A stretch of DNA of 64,000 nucleotides. It comes from Mycobacterium ostraviense. Lineage in GTDB: Bacteria > Actinomycetota > Actinomycetes > Mycobacteriales > Mycobacteriaceae. Position 1 is the stretch's first letter; each line of letters starts with the position of its first letter. This document shows positions 9,078 to 17,613 of this stretch, piece by piece. Under the pieces are notes generated by a model. It was not told where the DNA came from and ran no database searches. It saw nothing but the letters and a program-made list of their open reading frames with translations. The DNA lies in the NCBI RefSeq assembly GCF_002705925.1, contig NZ_NKRE01000001.1, positions 2,201,960-2,265,959 on the forward strand, written 5' to 3'. The translations under genes and the position numbers were made by a program.

Positions 9078-10052
9078 TCACCCCACACCAGCATAGGAAT
9101 GCAAACCGACGGTAACCAGGTTAACGAAGAACAGGTTGAAGACCATGGCCACGAACCCGGCGACGTTGACCCAGGCCGCCTTCCGGTCCCGCCAACCCGC
9201 GGTTGACCTGGCATGGAGGTAGGCCGCGTAGACCACCCACGCGACGAAGGACACCGTCTCCTTGGGGTCCCAGCCCCAGTAGCGGCCCCAGGCTTCCTCG
9301 GCCCAGATGGCGCCGAAGATGACGCCGAAGCCGAACACCGGGAAGGCGAAGATCGTGGTCCGGTAGGCGATCCGGTCCAGCGTCGAAGCATCGGGGAACC
9401 GCTGCACGAGACGCGCCAACGCCCCTTCGGTTTCGGGCTCACCCAGCCGCGAGGTCCGCAGTAAAAACAGGATGCTGGCGATGCCGGCGACCAGGAACAC
9501 CCCCGAACCGAGACTGACCACCGAGACGTGAATGGGCAGCCAGTAGGACTGCAGTGCCGGCATCACCGGGGCGGCATTAGCGTACAGCCAGCGTCCGGAC
9601 ACCGTCAGCAGGATCAGCACCGGGACCAGCAGGAAGACCCACAGCGGCCGGTTCTGCGGGCGGCGCAGCATCACCGCGCCGGCGACCAGCCCGGACATGC
9701 AGGTCAGGTTGATGAACTCGTACATGTTTCCCCACGGCACCCGCATGGTGGCCAGGCCCCGCAGCACGATGCAGGCGCCCAGCAGCCCGATGCCGAGGTA
9801 GAGCACGGCCAGCCCGGCTCGCCCGACGCGTTCGTCGAACGGCCGCCGCGGACCGTCGGCCACGATGCCCGGGGTGGTGCTGTCGACGGCGACCGATCCG
9901 GCGGCCACCGCGACCGGTTCGAGTTTGCGGCCGCGGACGTAGGCCAGCTCGAAGGCCAGCAGCAGCAACGCCACCACCAGGGCCACCACGGCTGAGGTGA
10001 ACGCCCAGTCGGAGTAGCGGGCCAGGCCGATGTTGATGTGCGCGGTGTTCAT
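9078..10052 (-). CDS. ccsA: Cytochrome c biogenesis protein CcsA (system II haem handling)
   Basis: 324 residues with about eight membrane spans and the haem-handling WWD-type signature WGRYWGWDPKETVSF near residues 250-265, with conserved His residues in flanking spans. Together with ResB (CcsB) it exports haem and ligates it to CXXCH apocytochromes outside the membrane. It matches Rv0529. Its ATG overlaps the resB stop by four bases (ATGA), so the two subunits are translationally coupled. It is the last gene of the cytochrome maturation run that begins with hemL. Confidence 0.95.
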   Translation of the reverse strand: MNTAHINIGLARYSDWAFTSAVVALVVALLLLAFELAYVRGRKLEPVAVAAGSVAVDSTTPGIVADGPRRPFDERVGRAGLAVLYLGIGLLGACIVLRGLATMRVPWGNMYEFINLTCMSGLVAGAVMLRRPQNRPLWVFLLVPVLILLTVSGRWLYANAAPVMPALQSYWLPIHVSVVSLGSGVFLVAGIASILFLLRTSRLGEPETEGALARLVQRFPDASTLDRIAYRTTIFAFPVFGFGVIFGAIWAEEAWGRYWGWDPKETVSFVAWVVYAAYLHARSTAGWRDRKAAWVNVAGFVAMVFNLFFVNLVTVGLHSYAGVG

Positions 10053-11746
10053 CTGACGTGCACCTGAGGGCTCCTTCGGGATGCTGCGGGCATCGGGGCC
10101 GCCGATTCGCCGAACCCGGCCAGCAATCGCTCGGTCAGCCGCTCGAACTCGTCACCCCAGCCGGAGTTGTCGGTCCGTGCCAGGCCGCCCAGCTCGACGT
10201 TCACCGTACCGGGGGTATCGGTGGCCGGCGTAAGCCGGACCCAGACCCGGCGCCGGCGCACCAGCAGCGATACCAGCAGCCCGGCCATCATCGTGACGGC
10301 GAACACCAGCACCCAGGTTTGGCCGGGGTCGTGCGAGACCTGCAGGTTGACGAAGGGCACGGCGCCGTCGAAGCGGACGGTGGTGCCGTCTTGATCGAGG
10401 CGCACCTGTTCGCCGGCGCGCAGGTTGACCCGCTTTTCCTTGGTGAGCCGGCCCTGTTCGATCAGCCGGGGATCCAGGCTGAACAGCGACTGCGGTCGCC
10501 CGATGTCCAGCCCGGTGTCGCCGCGGTAGATGTCGATGGCCACCGCGGGGGCGTCCAGCGCCGGGAAACGCGACGACAACAGGGTGCCGTCGAGCTGCTC
10601 GGTCGGTGCCAGCAGGCCCTGGATCGCGATTTGGTGCCGACGGCGTTCTTCGGCGGTGGGATAGCTGCCGGCCGGCGGGTCGATGCGCACCACCCCCGAC
10701 GACAGCAGGGTCTGCGGGTTGTCGGGTCGCCATTGCACGGTCGACGTGCGGGTCTGGCCGTCGGGGAAGGTCACGGTGAAGCTGGGCGCGTAGCCGTGGC
10801 CCTGCAGATACACCCGGTCCCCGCCGACCCGCAGCGGATGGTTGACCTCCAGCCGGTAGGGCCGCCAGGTGTTGGCCGACGGGTCGTGGCTGCCCGGGTC
10901 GGCCTGGTAGTCGATGTCGGCGGCAAACGAGGTGGCCTGCCCGGACGGCAGGTAGTGGGCCGCGAAGTCGTTGACCCGGATGCAGATCGGGTGCAGCGAC
11001 GTGCCGTCGACGGTGTTGCCGGCGCGGAACGAGTCGAACGCCGCCGGCGAGGCCGAGCAGAAGCCGGGACCGCCGTCGGCGATGACGATGACGTTGCCCT
11101 CGTAGCCGAAGAGTTTGCCGACGGCCACCGCGACCAGCAGACCCAGCAACGAGAAATGGAAGACGATGTTGCCGAATTCGCGCAGGTAGCCCTTCTCGGC
11201 GGCGACCTCGTAGCTGCCGTCTGTGTGCCGGACGATTCGGCGCCAGCCGCGCAGCCTCGCCGCGATCGTGCTGGCCAGCGTGTCCAGGTCGGCGGAGTCG
11301 GTGAGCCGGGCCTGGATGCTGGTGTGCTTGGGCAACCGGGCCAGGTTGCGCGGTGCGGCGACCGGGGTGGCGCGCAAGCTGCGGGCGTGCTCGATCATCC
11401 GCGGGGTCAGGCAGCCCACCAGGGACACGAACAGCAGCACGTAGATGGCGGTGAACCAGAAGCTGGAGAACACGTCGAAAGCCTGCAGCTCGTTTAGCCA
11501 CGGGCCGATCGCGGGGTGGGTGCGCAGGTAGTCGTCGACCTTGCCGGCGTTGAGGCTGCGCTGCGGCAGCAGCGCTCCCGGTATCGCCCCCAGCGCGAGC
11601 AGAAACAGCAGCACCAGCGCGGTGCCCATCGACGTCAACGACCGCCAGGTGTTGCGCGCTTTGCCCGCGAGCAGACGCAGAATCGCACCAAACCGCTTGG
11701 TTTGGTGCGATTCTGCGTCTGCTCGCGCCGCTGCTCGTGCCGTCAA
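10049..11746 (-). CDS. resB: Cytochrome c biogenesis protein ResB/CcsB
   Basis: 565 residues in the longest frame, from a TTG overlapping the ccdA stop (TTGA). Four membrane spans are expected: three in the N-terminal 200 residues (MGTALVLLFLLALGAI is the first) and one near residue 470 (VLVFAVTMMAGLLVSLLV), with a large external domain between. It partners CcsA in system II cytochrome c assembly and matches Rv0528. The first 40 residues before the first span include about 20 residues encoded by a perfect 29-bp inverted repeat (11666-11727), so the true start is uncertain; the conserved part starts around RNTWRSLTSMG. Confidence 0.9.
   Translation of the reverse strand: MTARAAARADAESHQTKRFGAILRLLAGKARNTWRSLTSMGTALVLLFLLALGAIPGALLPQRSLNAGKVDDYLRTHPAIGPWLNELQAFDVFSSFWFTAIYVLLFVSLVGCLTPRMIEHARSLRATPVAAPRNLARLPKHTSIQARLTDSADLDTLASTIAARLRGWRRIVRHTDGSYEVAAEKGYLREFGNIVFHFSLLGLLVAVAVGKLFGYEGNVIVIADGGPGFCSASPAAFDSFRAGNTVDGTSLHPICIRVNDFAAHYLPSGQATSFAADIDYQADPGSHDPSANTWRPYRLEVNHPLRVGGDRVYLQGHGYAPSFTVTFPDGQTRTSTVQWRPDNPQTLLSSGVVRIDPPAGSYPTAEERRRHQIAIQGLLAPTEQLDGTLLSSRFPALDAPAVAIDIYRGDTGLDIGRPQSLFSLDPRLIEQGRLTKEKRVNLRAGEQVRLDQDGTTVRFDGAVPFVNLQVSHDPGQTWVLVFAVTMMAGLLVSLLVRRRRVWVRLTPATDTPGTVNVELGGLARTDNSGWGDEFERLTERLLAGFGESAAPMPAASRRSPQVHVR
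11666..11727. repeat. Perfect 29-bp inverted repeat with 4-base loop (hairpin)
   Basis: Arms at 11666-11694 and 11699-11727 are exact reverse complements, with loop GCTT at 11695-11698. The left arm begins CGCGAGCAGACGCAG and ends CCAAACC. In transcription direction (minus) the hairpin starts 16 bases after the ccdA stop codon and lies within the first codons of resB. Its GAGCAGACGCAGAATCG core resembles short dispersed hairpins I recall downstream of many mycobacterial genes. No U-tract follows. Confidence 0.85.
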
Positions 11747-12507
11747 ATCGGCAGCCTCACGTCGGACACCACCGCGTCACGCAGCCAGGCGACCACGTCG
11801 TTCCAGACGCCGGTGACCAGCGCCAACCCGACGGCGATCAGCAGTACGCCGCCGAAGACCTGAATGGCCCTGGTGTGCCGGCGCAGCCAGCCCAGGCCCG
11901 CGACCGCCCCCGCCGAACCGAACGCCAGCAACACGAACGGGATGCCCAGCCCCAGGCAGTAGGCGATCACCAGCACGATCCCGCGCGCCACGCTGGCGCC
12001 GTCGGTGGCCGAGGCGACGGTGATCACCCCGGTCAGCGTCGGCCCCAGGCACGGCGTCCACCCGAGCGCGAACACCGCGCCGAGCAGCGGTGCCCCGGCC
12101 GCCGTCGTCAACAGCCGCGGGCTGAACTTGACCTGACGCTGCAGGGCCGGGATCAGGCCCACGAACACCAACCCCATCACCACGGTCAGCACCCCGCCGG
12201 CCCGCTGCAGCAGCACCTGGTTGCTGATCAGCGTGGTCGTCATGCCCAGCACCGCGACCGTGCCCAGGACGAACACCGTGGTGAACCCGGCGACGAACAG
12301 CGCCGCCGACCCCGCAACCCGCCACCGGGCCGCGGGCTGCGTCCGTGGCTCCTCGTTGACGCCGACCACGCCCGCCAGATAGGACAGGTAGCCCGGCACC
12401 AACGGCACCACACAGGGGGAAGCGAACGAGACCAGCCCGGCCAGCATGCACACGCCCAGCGCCAGCAGCAGCGGGCCGGCGGCGGCGATCTCGGTGAAAC
12501 CCGTCAT
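11743..12507 (-). CDS. ccdA: CcdA, membrane thiol-disulfide electron carrier
   Basis: 254 residues, six membrane spans, with the DsbD-like motif SFASPCVVPLVPGYLSYL near residue 25 and a second conserved Cys in GWTPCLGPTLTGV, the redox pair that moves electrons across the membrane. It keeps the extracytoplasmic thioredoxin (next gene upstream) and thereby the CXXCH haem-binding cysteines reduced. It matches Rv0527. The ATG at 12507 overlaps the stop of the thioredoxin gene (ATGA). A longer frame extending to 13161 is an artefact of the overlapping gene. Confidence 0.95.
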   Translation of the reverse strand: MTGFTEIAAAGPLLLALGVCMLAGLVSFASPCVVPLVPGYLSYLAGVVGVNEEPRTQPAARWRVAGSAALFVAGFTTVFVLGTVAVLGMTTTLISNQVLLQRAGGVLTVVMGLVFVGLIPALQRQVKFSPRLLTTAAGAPLLGAVFALGWTPCLGPTLTGVITVASATDGASVARGIVLVIAYCLGLGIPFVLLAFGSAGAVAGLGWLRRHTRAIQVFGGVLLIAVGLALVTGVWNDVVAWLRDAVVSDVRLPI

Positions 12508-13106
12508 TGCCGTCCCCGCGGGCTCACCGGTTCCTCGGCCGCTACCCGCTGCACCACCGGCTGCAGATCCTCGGCCAGCAACTCGCGCAGGAACACCGCC
12601 GCGACCCGATGCTGGCGATCGAGCACCAGCGTGGACGGAATGACGGTGGTGGGGTATTTGCCGCCGAACGCGATCAGGGTGCGCATCGCCGGGTCGTAGA
12701 TGGACGGGAACGTGACGTGCCGGTCGTTGACGAAATCCAGTGCGGCGTCGCGACTGTTGTCGCGCACGTCGAGGCCGAGGAAGGACACCCCGGATCCGTG
12801 GGTGGCGTCGTACACCCGCTGCAGTTGGCTGACCTCGGCCCGGCAGGGTCCGCACCACTGGCCCCAGACGTTGACGACGACGACCTGCCCGGCGAAATCG
12901 TCGAGGGACAGCGTGCGCGCCGGGTCGCGCAGGTCCGGCCCGGACAGCGGCCCCGGACGGCCGCGGCTGGCCGGCGGGTCGTAGAAGATGTCGGTCTTGC
13001 CGCCGGGGGAGACGAATTCGAAGGTGCCGCCCTGGGCGACGGCATCGCGCCCGGAACAGCCGGTCAGCACGGCTGCCACCACCAGAGCAAGAGCGAGCCG
13101 GCGCAT
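12504..13106 (-). CDS. TlpA/ResA-like extracytoplasmic thioredoxin lipoprotein
   Basis: 200 residues. Residues 1-17 are a lipoprotein signal peptide ending in the lipobox LTGC (Cys17). The thioredoxin fold carries W84-C-G-P-C88, and the cis-Pro segment is YPTTVIPST. Acting outside the membrane and recharged by CcdA, it would reduce apocytochrome c cysteines before haem ligation, the ResA/CcmG role. It matches Rv0526. It starts two bases after the histidine-phosphatase stop and overlaps ccdA, so it is within the hemL-ccsA transcript. Confidence 0.92.
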   Translation of the reverse strand: MRRLALALVVAAVLTGCSGRDAVAQGGTFEFVSPGGKTDIFYDPPASRGRPGPLSGPDLRDPARTLSLDDFAGQVVVVNVWGQWCGPCRAEVSQLQRVYDATHGSGVSFLGLDVRDNSRDAALDFVNDRHVTFPSIYDPAMRTLIAFGGKYPTTVIPSTLVLDRQHRVAAVFLRELLAEDLQPVVQRVAAEEPVSPRGRQ

Positions 13107-13108
13107 GC

Positions 13109-13717
13109 TCAGCAGCCTGCCGGTTCGGAGTACACCACGTCGACCAGGCGGTCGCCGTCATAGACCAGGGAGGTCACCGACGCCAGCGAGCATTCGCGGC
13201 GCCGCGGGTCGTGCCACAGCCGCCTACCGGTCACGTGCAGCCGCAGCGTCCACACCGGCAGTTGGTGGCTGACGCACACCACCTCGTGGCCGGCGGCGCG
13301 CGCCCGCGCCTTGTCCACCGCGGTCGACATCCGTTGGGCGATCTGGGTGTACGGCTCGCCCCACGACGGCGTGAACGGGTTACGCAGCTGCCACCACACC
13401 CGCAGGTCGCGCCACTGGCCGTCTCCGAGGCCGACACGCCGGCCCTCGAAGAAGTTCGCCGATTCGATCAGGTCATGGTCGGTGTCCACCGGCAGCTCGT
13501 GACGGGCGGCGATGGGCGCGGCGGTCTCCTGAGCGCGTTGCAGCGGCGAGGCGATCACCGCGACGACGTCGCGGCCCGCCAGGAAGTCGGCGACCGCGAC
13601 CGCCTGCGCTCGGCCGGCATCCGACAGCTGGAAGCCGGGCAACCGGCCGTAGAGCACCCCGCTGGGGTTGTGCACCTCGCCGTGGCGCACCACGTGCACC
13701 CGGGTTTCTTCGGCCAT
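13109..13717 (-). CDS. Histidine phosphatase (phosphoglycerate-mutase-like) family protein (Rv0525-like)
   Basis: 202 residues from the ATG at 13717, whose A is also the last base of the hemL stop (TGATG). The family signature RHGE sits at residues 10-13 (VVRHGEVHNP), the second arginine is in ASPLQRAQET, and the proton-donor and second histidine segment is VVCVSHQLPVWT. All catalytic residues of the branch are present. The substrate is unknown; the neighbourhood (hemL upstream, cytochrome c maturation downstream) does not define it. The longer frame to 13897 lies inside hemL and is rejected. Confidence 0.88.
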   Translation of the reverse strand: MAEETRVHVVRHGEVHNPSGVLYGRLPGFQLSDAGRAQAVAVADFLAGRDVVAVIASPLQRAQETAAPIAARHELPVDTDHDLIESANFFEGRRVGLGDGQWRDLRVWWQLRNPFTPSWGEPYTQIAQRMSTAVDKARARAAGHEVVCVSHQLPVWTLRLHVTGRRLWHDPRRRECSLASVTSLVYDGDRLVDVVYSEPAGC

Positions 13718-15048
13718 CAGGCTCTGTCCTCTCGGGCGGCGTGGGAGGCCCGGCGGGCCGCAATAGGCAGCGCGTCGGCGATCCGCTCGAACGCGGCGTC
13801 GTCGAGGGCGGCCGAGACGAACCACGCCTCGAACGCACTGCACGGCGGGTAGACGCCTGCGTCCAGCAGGGCGTGAAAGAACGGGGCATAACGCCACGTC
13901 TGGCTGGCTCGTGCCGACGCGAAGTCGGTGACCGGCCGGTCGGTGAAGAACACGCTGAGCATGTTGCCGGCCCGGGGAATCTGGTGCGGCACCCCGGCGT
14001 CCGTCAGCGCCTCGGTCAGCAGCGCTGCCAATCGGTCGGCATTGGCGTCCAGCGCCGCGTACACCGCGTGGTCGGCCGCCCGCAGTGTGGCCAGCCCGGC
14101 CGCCATCGCGACCGGGTTGCCCGACAACGTGCCGGCTTGATACACCGGGCCCAGTGGCGCCAGCCGTTCCATCACCTCGGCCCGGCCGCCGAACGCGGCG
14201 GCGGGCAGCCCGCCGCTCATCACCTTGCCGAAGGTGAACAGGTCGGCGGCCACCGGATCCAGGCCGTACCAGCCACTTCGGCTGACCCGAAATCCCGTCA
14301 TCACCTCGTCGACGATCAGCAGCGCGCCGTGTTCGGCGGTGATCGAGCGCAGCGCGGCGTTGTAGCCGGGCTTGGGCGGGACGACGCCCATATTGCCCGG
14401 GCTGGCCTCGGTGATCACCGCGGCGATCTGCTCGCCGTAACGGGCAAAGCTCTCCCGGACGGCGTCGACGTCGTTGTAGGGCAACACGATGGTGTCGGCC
14501 GCGGCGGCGCCGGTGACCCCCGGCGAGGACGGCAGGCCGAGGGTGGCCACGCCCGAGCCCGCGTCGGCCAGCAGCGCGTCGACGTGGCCGTGGTAGCAGC
14601 CGGCGAACTTGATGACCTTGGCCCGGCCGGTGTACCCGCGCGCCAGCCGGACCGCGCTCATGGTGGCCTCGGTGCCGGAATTCACCAGCCGGATCCGCTC
14701 GACGGGCGCCACCCGCCCGAGGATCTCGGCGGCCAGCTCGGTCTCAGCCGGTGTCGGCGCCCCGAACGACAGGCCGTTGGCGGCGGCCTTGGCGACGGCG
14801 TCGACGACGGCCGGGTGGGCATGACCGAGGATCATCGGCCCCCACGAGCAGACCAGGTCGACGTAGCGGTTGCCGTCGGCGTCGGTGAGCCGGCAGCCGT
14901 GCGCTTCGGTGATGAACCGCGGGGTGCCACCGACGGCCGTGAACGCGCGCACCGGGGAGTTCACCCCGCCGGGGATGACCGTGCAGGCGTCGGCGAACAG
15001 CTGCGCGGAGACGTGCGTCCGCGCGGTCGCCTGGTCTGTGCTGCCCAT
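13717..15048 (-). CDS. hemL: Glutamate-1-semialdehyde 2,1-aminomutase HemL
   Basis: 443 residues, the usual length. PLP-dependent aminomutase that converts glutamate-1-semialdehyde to 5-aminolevulinate, the step after HemA in the C5 haem pathway. The Schiff-base lysine is K275 in [20 protein letters not shown] and [10 protein letters not shown] are the typical cofactor-binding segments. The ATG at 15048 (MGSTDQA) is chosen over a 46-residue upstream extension with no family resemblance. It heads the run hemL - phosphatase - thioredoxin - ccdA - resB - ccsA. The other hem genes are about 23 kb away. Confidence 0.96.
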   Translation of the reverse strand: MGSTDQATARTHVSAQLFADACTVIPGGVNSPVRAFTAVGGTPRFITEAHGCRLTDADGNRYVDLVCSWGPMILGHAHPAVVDAVAKAAANGLSFGAPTPAETELAAEILGRVAPVERIRLVNSGTEATMSAVRLARGYTGRAKVIKFAGCYHGHVDALLADAGSGVATLGLPSSPGVTGAAAADTIVLPYNDVDAVRESFARYGEQIAAVITEASPGNMGVVPPKPGYNAALRSITAEHGALLIVDEVMTGFRVSRSGWYGLDPVAADLFTFGKVMSGGLPAAAFGGRAEVMERLAPLGPVYQAGTLSGNPVAMAAGLATLRAADHAVYAALDANADRLAALLTEALTDAGVPHQIPRAGNMLSVFFTDRPVTDFASARASQTWRYAPFFHALLDAGVYPPCSAFEAWFVSAALDDAAFERIADALPIAARRASHAAREDRA

Positions 15049-15128
15049 GACGACTAGTGTCCCAGCCGCGGCGCCCCGTTCAACTACAGGGTGTAAGAGT
15101 TCTACCCGCCGCGGGCGTAAGCACGCCG

Positions 15129-15682
15129 ATGGCGGGGAAAGCATCCCCCATGGGCGTATGCAACCCGACCAGACTGGGCGCGGCATCCGTGGGCCTGGTG
15201 ATGGCCGTGCTGGCCGGCGGCTGCGGCAGCGACAACCCGGTCATCGACTCGTCGAACCGCGGCTCGAACTCCCACACCACGACACGACGGTGCAGAACGC
15301 CTACATCGTGCCCCGCTTTCAACCAGGGTCGTGTGCGAGACAGGTGGGTGACGCCGCGCGCTCGCTTTCACGGCCACCAACAGTCGCAGCACCGAATCGG
15401 AACGCCTGCTCGCGATCGGCACCGACGCGACCGAGGCCGTCCACATCTCTCCCGCCGCGCCGCTGGAAATCCCCCCGCAGTCGTCGATCGCCGCCGGGCA
15501 ACCGATCGAACAGGTCGGTAAGGGCGCTGCCGGCCAACCGTTCGCCGTCAGCGTGGACGGCCTGCGGGAATCCGCCAGGCCGGGTACGTCGGTGGATGTG
15601 ACCCTTGTATTCGACTGTGTTCGACAACTACGGCGGCCTGACCGTGCGGGTGCCCATCGAGGCGTGTCCCAGCCAGCAGTAG
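15129..15682 (+). pseudogene. Broken lipoprotein gene (LpqE/copper-chaperone-like), several frameshifts
   Basis: A lipoprotein signal ([11 protein letters not shown], Cys in the lipobox) starts from ATG 15129 or 15150, but the frame is lost soon after. Near 15280-15290 the sense moves to another frame (TTVQNAYIVPRF), near 15358 it moves again (FTATNSRSTESERLLAIGT, then HISPAAPLEIPPQSS), and at about 15606-15625 a near-perfect 10-bp tandem duplication (TGTATTCGAC/TGTGTTCGAC) shifts it a third time before the tail NYGGLTVRVPIEACPSQQ and a stop at 15682. Re-joined, the segments form one protein resembling the mycobacterial LpqE/PCu(A)C-type lipoproteins. At least three lesions make a sequencing artefact unlikely. 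Confidence 0.8.
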
Positions 15683-15799
15683 CCCAAGGTCGAAAAACGA
15701 TGGCATTTCATCCGGATTCGGCGCAGCGTGCATACGACCACCCGGCACGGGGTAACCCTGTGACGACAGACAGTGAAGCATTCGAGAGGGATGAGACTC

Positions 15800-16291
15800 A
15801 TGACCGACCCCGCCGGGGAACGCACGACATCGAGCACCGGACAACGGCTGGTCGCATCGTTTGACAGTTACGACGCGGCTCAGGAGCTGGTCGATCGCAT
15901 GTCCGACGGCGGATTCCCCGTCGAGCACGTTCGCATCGTCGGCGACGGCCTGCGCACCGTCGAACGAGTCACCGGCCGCATGACCAAGGGCAAGGCCGCG
16001 CTCGCGGGTGCGGCCAGTGGCGCCTGGATCGGTGCGCTGATCGGTCTGCTGTTCTTGCTCTTTGCCGTCGGCCCGTTATGGCTGTGGGTATGGGTGCTGT
16101 TGCTGCCGATTGCCTTCGGCGCACTCTGGGGCGCTATCTTCGGCTTCGCGGCACACGCGTCGACGGGTGGGAAGCGGGACTTCACCAGCGAGCAGACCCT
16201 GCTGGCGCGCCGTTACCACGTCTATGTCACCGCCGAGTACGCCGACCACGCCGCACGCTTTCTGCCGGCAGCGCAGAGCGCGGCTCGCTGA
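15800..16291 (+). CDS. General stress protein 17M-like membrane protein
   Basis: 163 residues from ATG 15800, preferred because GAGAGGG lies 9 bases upstream; in-frame GTG 15773 and ATG 15791 are alternatives. Residues 15-60 form the ferredoxin-like GSP17M/YflT domain (RLVASFDSYDAAQELVDRM), followed by a Gly/Ala-rich hairpin (GKAALAGAASGAWIGALIG) and a second hydrophobic stretch, i.e. two spans, and a C-terminal segment repeating the domain's last strand. Proteins of this family are often induced by osmotic or general stress in actinobacteria. No promoter was identified. It lies between the lipoprotein pseudogene and the peroxiredoxin gene. Confidence 0.72.
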   Translation: MTDPAGERTTSSTGQRLVASFDSYDAAQELVDRMSDGGFPVEHVRIVGDGLRTVERVTGRMTKGKAALAGAASGAWIGALIGLLFLLFAVGPLWLWVWVLLLPIAFGALWGAIFGFAAHASTGGKRDFTSEQTLLARRYHVYVTAEYADHAARFLPAAQSAAR

Positions 16292-16335
16292 AGCCTGAGG
16301 TTGGCAGAGCCGCGTCGGCGCGGTGTACTACCTCT

Positions 16336-16905
16336 ATGAGGAATCCCGGCCGGCTGTCGACGGGCGCGACGATTCCCGCACAAGAGCTGGAAACCATCAC
16401 CGGCCAGCCCGTGGCGGTGCCGGCACCCCGCGGGCGTACCCATCTGCAGTTTCGCCGGTTTGCCGGGTGCCCGATCTGCAGTCTGCATCTGCACAGCTTC
16501 GCCGACCGCCACCAGCAGCTCAGCGACGCCGGCATCACCGAAGTGGTGTTCTTTCACTCGCCGGCCGACGCGCTGCGCGGATATCAGACCGTGCTGCCGT
16601 TCGCCGTGGTCGCCGACCCCGACAAGGTGCACTACCGCCGGTTCGGGGTGGAGCGGAGCTGGCGCTCCCTGGCCAGTCCCCGCGCTTGGTCAGCAGCTGT
16701 CCGCGGCTACCGCGCCGCGCGCCGGCACCGCCGTGACCCGGCCTACGCCGGCGTCGGATCTACCGACGGCACAACGCATTTGGGGCTGCCCGCGGACTTT
16801 CTCATCGATCCGGACGGCAGCCTGGTCGCGGTGCATTACGGGCGTCACGCCGACGACCAATGGTCGGTAGACGAGCTGCTGAGTATCGATCGGTCACTGG
16901 GGTAA
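16336..16905 (+). CDS. Peroxiredoxin-like (AhpC/TSA family) protein
   Basis: 189 residues. The redox motif is G-C-P-I-C near residue 43 in a thioredoxin-like fold; downstream segments (VVFFHSPADALRGY, VVADPDKVHYRRFGVE and LPADFLIDPDGSL) match the peroxiredoxin-like group that resembles AhpC/TSA but uses a CxxC motif. It probably reduces hydroperoxides or acts as a disulfide reductase. Four bases separate its stop from the mycoredoxin-like start, so the two are almost certainly one transcript, with the second protein a likely reductant. The ATG at 16336 has only a weak ribosome binding site. Confidence 0.78.
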   Translation: MRNPGRLSTGATIPAQELETITGQPVAVPAPRGRTHLQFRRFAGCPICSLHLHSFADRHQQLSDAGITEVVFFHSPADALRGYQTVLPFAVVADPDKVHYRRFGVERSWRSLASPRAWSAAVRGYRAARRHRRDPAYAGVGSTDGTTHLGLPADFLIDPDGSLVAVHYGRHADDQWSVDELLSIDRSLG

Positions 16906-16909
16906 CGGC

Positions 16910-17221
16910 ATGGCCAGCGAAGTGGTGGTGTACTGGCGTCCGGGCTGCCCGTTCTGTTGGCGGCTGCGCAGGGCGCTACGGCGGCGCCGGCTGCCCACCC
17001 GGGAGGTGAACATCTGGACCGATCCGGAGGCGGCCGCGGTGGTCCGCTCCATTGCCGACGGCAACGAGACCGTGCCCACCGTCGTCGTCGGCGATATCGC
17101 CATGGTCAACCCGACGGCCGGTCAGGTCATCGCCGCCGTCCGCAGCCGGGCTCCGGAGCTTCTCGACCAGGCGGCCGCGGCCGCCCGTTGGCGAACCATC
17201 TTCCGGAGTCCAAGCCGTTAG
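16910..17221 (+). CDS. Glutaredoxin-like / mycoredoxin-type protein
   Basis: 103 residues with the glutaredoxin fold: first strand VVVYWRPGC, redox motif C-P-F-C at residues 13-16, cis-Pro segment VPTVVVGD and the final GG-like turn. Mycobacteria use mycothiol, and the CPxC glutaredoxins there are mycoredoxins that reduce mycothiol mixed disulfides; the well-studied one, Mrx1, has CPYC. This is a second copy paired with a peroxiredoxin. The C-terminal 30 residues are longer than in Mrx1 and basic. Its stop overlaps the convergent DUF427 stop by four bases. Confidence 0.8.
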   Translation: MASEVVVYWRPGCPFCWRLRRALRRRRLPTREVNIWTDPEAAAVVRSIADGNETVPTVVVGDIAMVNPTAGQVIAAVRSRAPELLDQAAAAARWRTIFRSPSR

Positions 17222-17511
17222 CCCGGCTCGCCCTCGATGCTCACGCCCCGCCAGAACGCCACGTGGTTCTTGATGTCACTGGCCCGCGGGCTGGGGTCCG
17301 GGTAATACCAGGCGGCATCGGGGTTGGTCTGGCCGTCCACCACGACGGTGTAGTAGTTGGCCACCCCCTTCCACGGGCAGATCGACGTGGTGGGGCTGTC
17401 GATCAAATACTCGCGGTGCACCGATTCCGGCGGGAAGTAGTGATTGCCCTCCACTGTGACGGTCTGCGGCACTTCCGCGAGCACGGTCCCGTTCCACACG
17501 GCGCGAATCAT
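17218..17511 (-). CDS. DUF427 domain protein
   Basis: 97 residues from ATG 17511, preceded at good spacing by AGGGAGGTG. The product is a compact beta-rich domain with the family segments VWNGTVLAE, HYFPPESV, CPWKGVANYYTV and the closing AWYYPDPSPRA. DUF427 proteins are small soluble domains of unknown function, often beside redox or F420/flavin genes. It is divergent from the F420-type oxidoreductase at 17614 with about 100 bases between start codons, which suggests shared control. The upstream in-frame extension to 17652 lacks family similarity. Confidence 0.85.
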   Translation of the reverse strand: MIRAVWNGTVLAEVPQTVTVEGNHYFPPESVHREYLIDSPTTSICPWKGVANYYTVVVDGQTNPDAAWYYPDPSPRASDIKNHVAFWRGVSIEGEPG

Positions 17512-17613
17512 TCGCCCACCTCCCTGTCGGCTTCGATAGTGCACGGTTTCCGGAGCCGGCGCGACCGATTGCCCGCCTTGAGATGTGGCCCCGCACATGA
17601 GTTGGATAGTGGC

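Noticed and set aside
10058..11497. Long plus-strand frame opposite resB
   Set aside because: High GC makes antisense frames long. The protein is low complexity and unlike any family, while resB has full motifs.
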